Below, one piece after another: positions 63,001 through 64,000 of a stretch of 64,000 nt of DNA. The DNA comes from Galbula dea. Taxonomy: Eukaryota > Chordata > Aves > Piciformes > Galbulidae. The stretch covers positions 691,052 through 755,051 of the forward strand of contig VWZX01000996.1 in assembly GCA_013399015.1 (NCBI GenBank), given 5' to 3'. A program made the position numbers and the translations under genes. Position 1 is the stretch's first letter. Every line of letters begins with the position of its first letter. A model generated the notes under the pieces. It did no database searches. It worked only from the letters and a program-made list of their open reading frames with translations, and had not been told where the DNA came from.

Positions 63001-63974
63001 CTTTCCCCTGGTGGTGTTATAGTGGAAAATTCTTTGCTGCTGGGTTGCTGTTCTTTTATTCTTTTCAACTTAGCAAGTCTCTTAATTTCCATTTCATCCA
63101 AAAGAGAAAAGGAAAGAGAGGGACACATGGTTCCCATTGACTCCAGAGGGATTAGCACAGTGCTGGAGTGCCAGGAACAGTAATGCTGCAGCTGGATGCT
63201 GCTGCCTCCTCCCTCCCTTCCACCAGGCTTTGGGCAGCATGTTTCCGCTGACCTAGGCAGCCTGCACTGCTCAGCCTGACACTCTGATGCCAGCTGCAGG
63301 GAGAGCAGGCAGCATCCCAGCTGGCTTGAAGCCAGTGGGGATGGAGCTAACCATTTTGGAACAAATTGGAGACAACAAGGTGAGTTTTTACCCCATCAGC
63401 ACTTTGCATCCTGTGGCTCAGATCTGACAGCCTGAAGGCAGAGTTATTGCCCTAGCAAACCACCCTCTGGCTGCCCCAGGAATGCTGACACTGCCTCCAC
63501 CATGGGAGGGATTTTCTTTGCTGCCTCTGGCTGATATCCTGCTTAAGGAATATTCAACATCTCTGGAAGAGCTCAGAAAATGTGTAGATGTGGTGCCTGG
63601 GGCCATGGTTTAGTGGTGAGCATGGCAGTGTTGGGTGGATGGTTGGACCCAGTGATCTCAGAGGTCTTTTCCAACCAGAATGATTGTGTGATTTTCTGGC
63701 TTTCCTCAGGAATGAGGCTGCTCCTGCAGCCAGTGGGATACCAGCTCTGAAGGATGTGGCCATGGTGAAGACAAGGCTGCAGAGGGTGAGGCCTGGGGAG
63801 CAGCCAGAGCAGCAGGCAGCATTCAGAGCAGCCAGCCCCAACCTCTCCTCCTCATCTGCAGGTTGCTGAGGAGCTCTCTCAGTGCTCCCACAACATCTTT
63901 GACTTCCAAGGGGTGCTGGATGGCATTCTGTCTGAAGTGGTGAAGGACAGGCAACAAGTGCATGAAGACAAAAG
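56932..63974 (+). CDS. IKBKE: IKBKE, inhibitor of NF-kappaB kinase epsilon (3'-partial, 13 coding exons)
   Basis: The gene encodes IKK-epsilon (IKK-i), a cytosolic serine/threonine kinase related to TBK1. It phosphorylates interferon regulatory factors and NF-kappaB components downstream of MAVS, STING and TLR adaptors. Exons: 56932-57018, 57807-57947, 58303-58432, 58914-59095, 59408-59568, 60334-60444, 60766-60945, 61293-61495, 61799-61863, 61941-62032, 62183-62284, 63710-63785 and 63862-63974. They give 547 codons plus two bases in one open frame. Kinase landmarks all fit human numbering: LGQGATA loop, K38 in VAVKVF, HRD with D135, DFG at 157-159 and activation-loop S172 in SVYGTEEY. The ubiquitin-like domain follows from about residue 308 and the scaffold helices from about 410. 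The C-terminal third lies beyond the window. TBK1 is excluded by sequence (MQSTPNYLW start) and by SRGAP2 next door. Confidence 0.96.
57019..57806. other. IKBKE intron
   Basis: A 788-nt intron. It is G/C-rich at its start (a C run at 57055-57063) and has a long pyrimidine tract before the acceptor. No element recognised. Confidence 0.8.
57807..57947 (+). CDS. IKBKE: IKBKE exon: kinase N-lobe, residues 30-76
   Basis: Begins KSGELVAVKVFNNASYL and ends RLFAVEET, with donor GTAAGT. It includes the ATP-anchoring lysine K38, and K30, a reported ubiquitination site in human. The acceptor has a long CTTTTT tract. Confidence 0.97.
57948..58302. other. IKBKE intron
   Basis: A 355-nt intron. Nothing recognisable. 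Confidence 0.8.
58303..58432 (+). CDS. IKBKE: IKBKE exon: hinge and C-lobe start, residues 77-120
   Basis: Reads GSSKQKVLVMEYCSSGSL and ends FLIVLQCV plus one base, with donor GTGAGT. MEYCSSGSL is the hinge that contacts adenine. Confidence 0.97.
58433..58913. other. IKBKE intron
   Basis: A 481-nt intron. It contains an AATAAA near 58840; otherwise unremarkable. Confidence 0.8.
58914..59095 (+). CDS. IKBKE: IKBKE exon: catalytic and activation loops, residues 120-180
   Basis: Contains GIVHRDIKPGNIM (catalytic D135), LTDFGAAREL (metal-binding D157) and KFVSVYGTEEYL, where the serine is the activating phosphosite S172. All key residues are present, so the kinase should be active. Donor GTGAGT. 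Confidence 0.97.
59096..59407. other. IKBKE intron
   Basis: A 312-nt intron. Nothing recognisable. Confidence 0.8.
59408..59568 (+). CDS. IKBKE: IKBKE exon: kinase C-lobe, residues 181-234
   Basis: Begins HPDMYERAVLRKPQQKAYGV and ends RRNKEI plus two bases. It has the kinase subdomain IX motif DLWSIGVTFYHA, and K231, a reported SUMO site in human. It is markedly CpG-rich. The donor GTAGGT overlaps what would otherwise be an ATG TAG. Confidence 0.96.
59569..60333. other. IKBKE intron
   Basis: A 765-nt intron, about 40 percent of which is an internally deleted CR1 copy (59840-60140). Confidence 0.85.
59840..60140 (+). mobile_element. CR1 LINE with internal deletion
   Basis: The 5' part (GTTGAGGCCACAGCTGGAGT to GACAAGGAACTACTGGAG) matches the start of the copies at 40235 and 52628. 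It then joins directly, at about 59993, to their 3' part (TTGTGGAGTCTCCTTGTGTG), skipping some 300 bp. It ends CCTTGCTGGGATTCTT. Confidence 0.92.
60334..60444 (+). CDS. IKBKE: IKBKE exon: kinase C-lobe, residues 234-271
   Basis: Reads YKITTEKPPGAIAGIQRQ and ends LPITCRLS plus two bases, with donor GTGAGT. Confidence 0.96.
60445..60765. other. IKBKE intron
   Basis: A 321-nt intron. Nothing recognisable. Confidence 0.8.
60766..60945 (+). CDS. IKBKE: IKBKE exon: end of kinase, start of ubiquitin-like domain, residues 271-331
   Basis: Reads GLKDQLIPILANILEADQ, then CWGFDQFFAGTNDIL and the ubiquitin-like start VFSLQQASSHRIYIHSYN. Donor GTAAGG. Confidence 0.96.
60946..61292. other. IKBKE intron
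   Basis: A 347-nt intron with a G-rich run near 61030-61042. Nothing else. Confidence 0.8.
61293..61495 (+). CDS. IKBKE: IKBKE exon: ubiquitin-like domain and linker, residues 331-399
   Basis: Reads TTKFLDAVLKQTNIVPHHQE and ends VGVRYRD plus one base, with donor GTGAGT. By recollection it is about four residues longer than human near LLSTSEPPEDVVG. This part is less conserved than the kinase. Confidence 0.93.
61496..61798. other. IKBKE intron
   Basis: A 303-nt intron. Nothing recognisable. Confidence 0.8.
61799..61863 (+). CDS. IKBKE: IKBKE exon: scaffold domain start, residues 399-420
   Basis: A 65-nt exon reads PALEFPKFIPKVDVVADC and ends STAK, with donor GTAGCT. The following intron is only 77 nt. 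Confidence 0.94.
61941..62032 (+). CDS. IKBKE: IKBKE exon: scaffold/dimerisation helix, residues 421-451
   Basis: Reads SVVGAGHQTLRIARALRC and ends RGLHWV plus two bases, with donor GTGAGT. GLHWV is conserved with human. Confidence 0.94.
62183..62284 (+). CDS. IKBKE: IKBKE exon: scaffold/dimerisation helix, residues 451-485
   Basis: Reads IGNLKAECLRILEQKRGA and ends VKTQV plus two bases, with donor GTAAGT. The junction codon is ATA (Ile) where human has Met. It is poorly conserved with human and was placed mainly by phase and length. The competing AG two nt downstream would give an immediate stop. Confidence 0.85.
62285..63709. other. IKBKE intron
   Basis: A 1.4 kb intron, the longest of the IKBKE introns fully seen here. 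It ends with a CR1 tail (63545-63695). A stretch at 63312-63378 looks exon-like but does not match the protein. Confidence 0.8.
63545..63695 (+). mobile_element. CR1 LINE 3' tail abutting an IKBKE acceptor
   Basis: CCATGGTTTAGTGGTGAGCA, then GACCCAGTGATCTCAGAGGT and CTTTTCCAACCAGAATGATT, is the CR1 3' end. Only about 14 nt (ending TTTCCTCAG) separate it from the exon at 63710. Confidence 0.88.
63710..63785 (+). CDS. IKBKE: IKBKE exon: scaffold helix, residues 485-510
   Basis: A 76-nt exon reads LNEAAPAASGIPALKDVAMV and ends KTRLQR, with donor GTGAGG. SGIPALK aligns with human AGTPEIQELK. A CR1 tail ends about 15 nt before this exon, so the LINE is next to or inside the acceptor region. Confidence 0.9.
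63862..63974 (+). CDS. IKBKE: IKBKE exon: scaffold helix, residues 511-548 (last exon in window)
   Basis: Reads VAEELSQCSHNIFDFQGV and ends QQVHEDK plus two bases. QVHED matches human. The donor GTTTGT is weak. The gene continues past 64000. Confidence 0.93.
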
Positions 63975-64000
63975 GTTTGTAAGCATCAGCTTTACCAAAA

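Noticed and set aside
63312..63378. Exon-like stretch with CTGCAG before and AAG/GTGAGT after
   Set aside because: The joined protein would not resemble IKK-epsilon and would break the good phase match between 62284 and 63710.
1..64000. tRNA, rRNA, microRNA hairpins or bacterial-type operons
   Set aside because: None were recognised by eye; a covariance-model search would be needed to exclude small hairpins.

Overview
The window is vertebrate nuclear DNA, almost certainly from a bird. It carries the 3' four-fifths of SRGAP2 (19 coding exons, + strand, 7180-46596), its 3' UTR, a roughly 4.4 kb spacer, and the first 13 coding exons of IKBKE (+ strand, 56932 to beyond the right edge). SRGAP2-IKBKE is the same order and orientation known from human 1q32.1. 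The avian call rests on at least a dozen CR1 LINE 3' ends (motif like TTGGACTTGATGATCTCAGA), short introns, and the absence of SINEs or L1. Several CR1 copies are nearly identical, which would fit a lineage with recent CR1 activity such as Piciformes, but the order cannot be fixed from this window.

Layout. 1-7179: intron of SRGAP2 with three CR1 remnants. 7180-26561: exons for the back half of the F-BAR domain, its coiled-coil extension and a linker made of two micro-exons (28 and 25 nt). 28454-33388: RhoGAP domain. 36795-40980: acidic linker and SH3 domain. 40869-46596: disordered serine-rich tail ending DKSCTV. 46597 to about 52510: 3' UTR with a 39-bp VNTR, two Pumilio-type sites and an AATAAA at 52486. 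52628-53155: a long CR1 copy. 53160-56917: spacer and 5' region of IKBKE with a CpG-rich patch, a TATA-like box, ISRE-like and kappaB-like sites, and candidate 5' UTR exons. 56932-63974: IKBKE exons for the kinase domain, the ubiquitin-like domain and the start of the scaffold/dimerisation helices.

The splice phases of all 32 exons join without a frame break. The SRGAP2 part gives 931 codons plus stop (human residues about 142-1071, one residue longer). The IKBKE part gives 547 complete codons plus two bases of the next.

The two genes are not known to act together. srGAP2 bends membranes and switches off Rac1 in neurite branching and migration. IKK-epsilon is an inducible innate-immune kinase. 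I found no new gene system. The most unusual signals are structural: tandem duplications in several introns shortly upstream of SRGAP2 acceptors, including one that copies a splice acceptor and half an exon; a 6-nt tandem acceptor on a micro-exon; and CR1 copies sitting within about 15 nt of splice sites.
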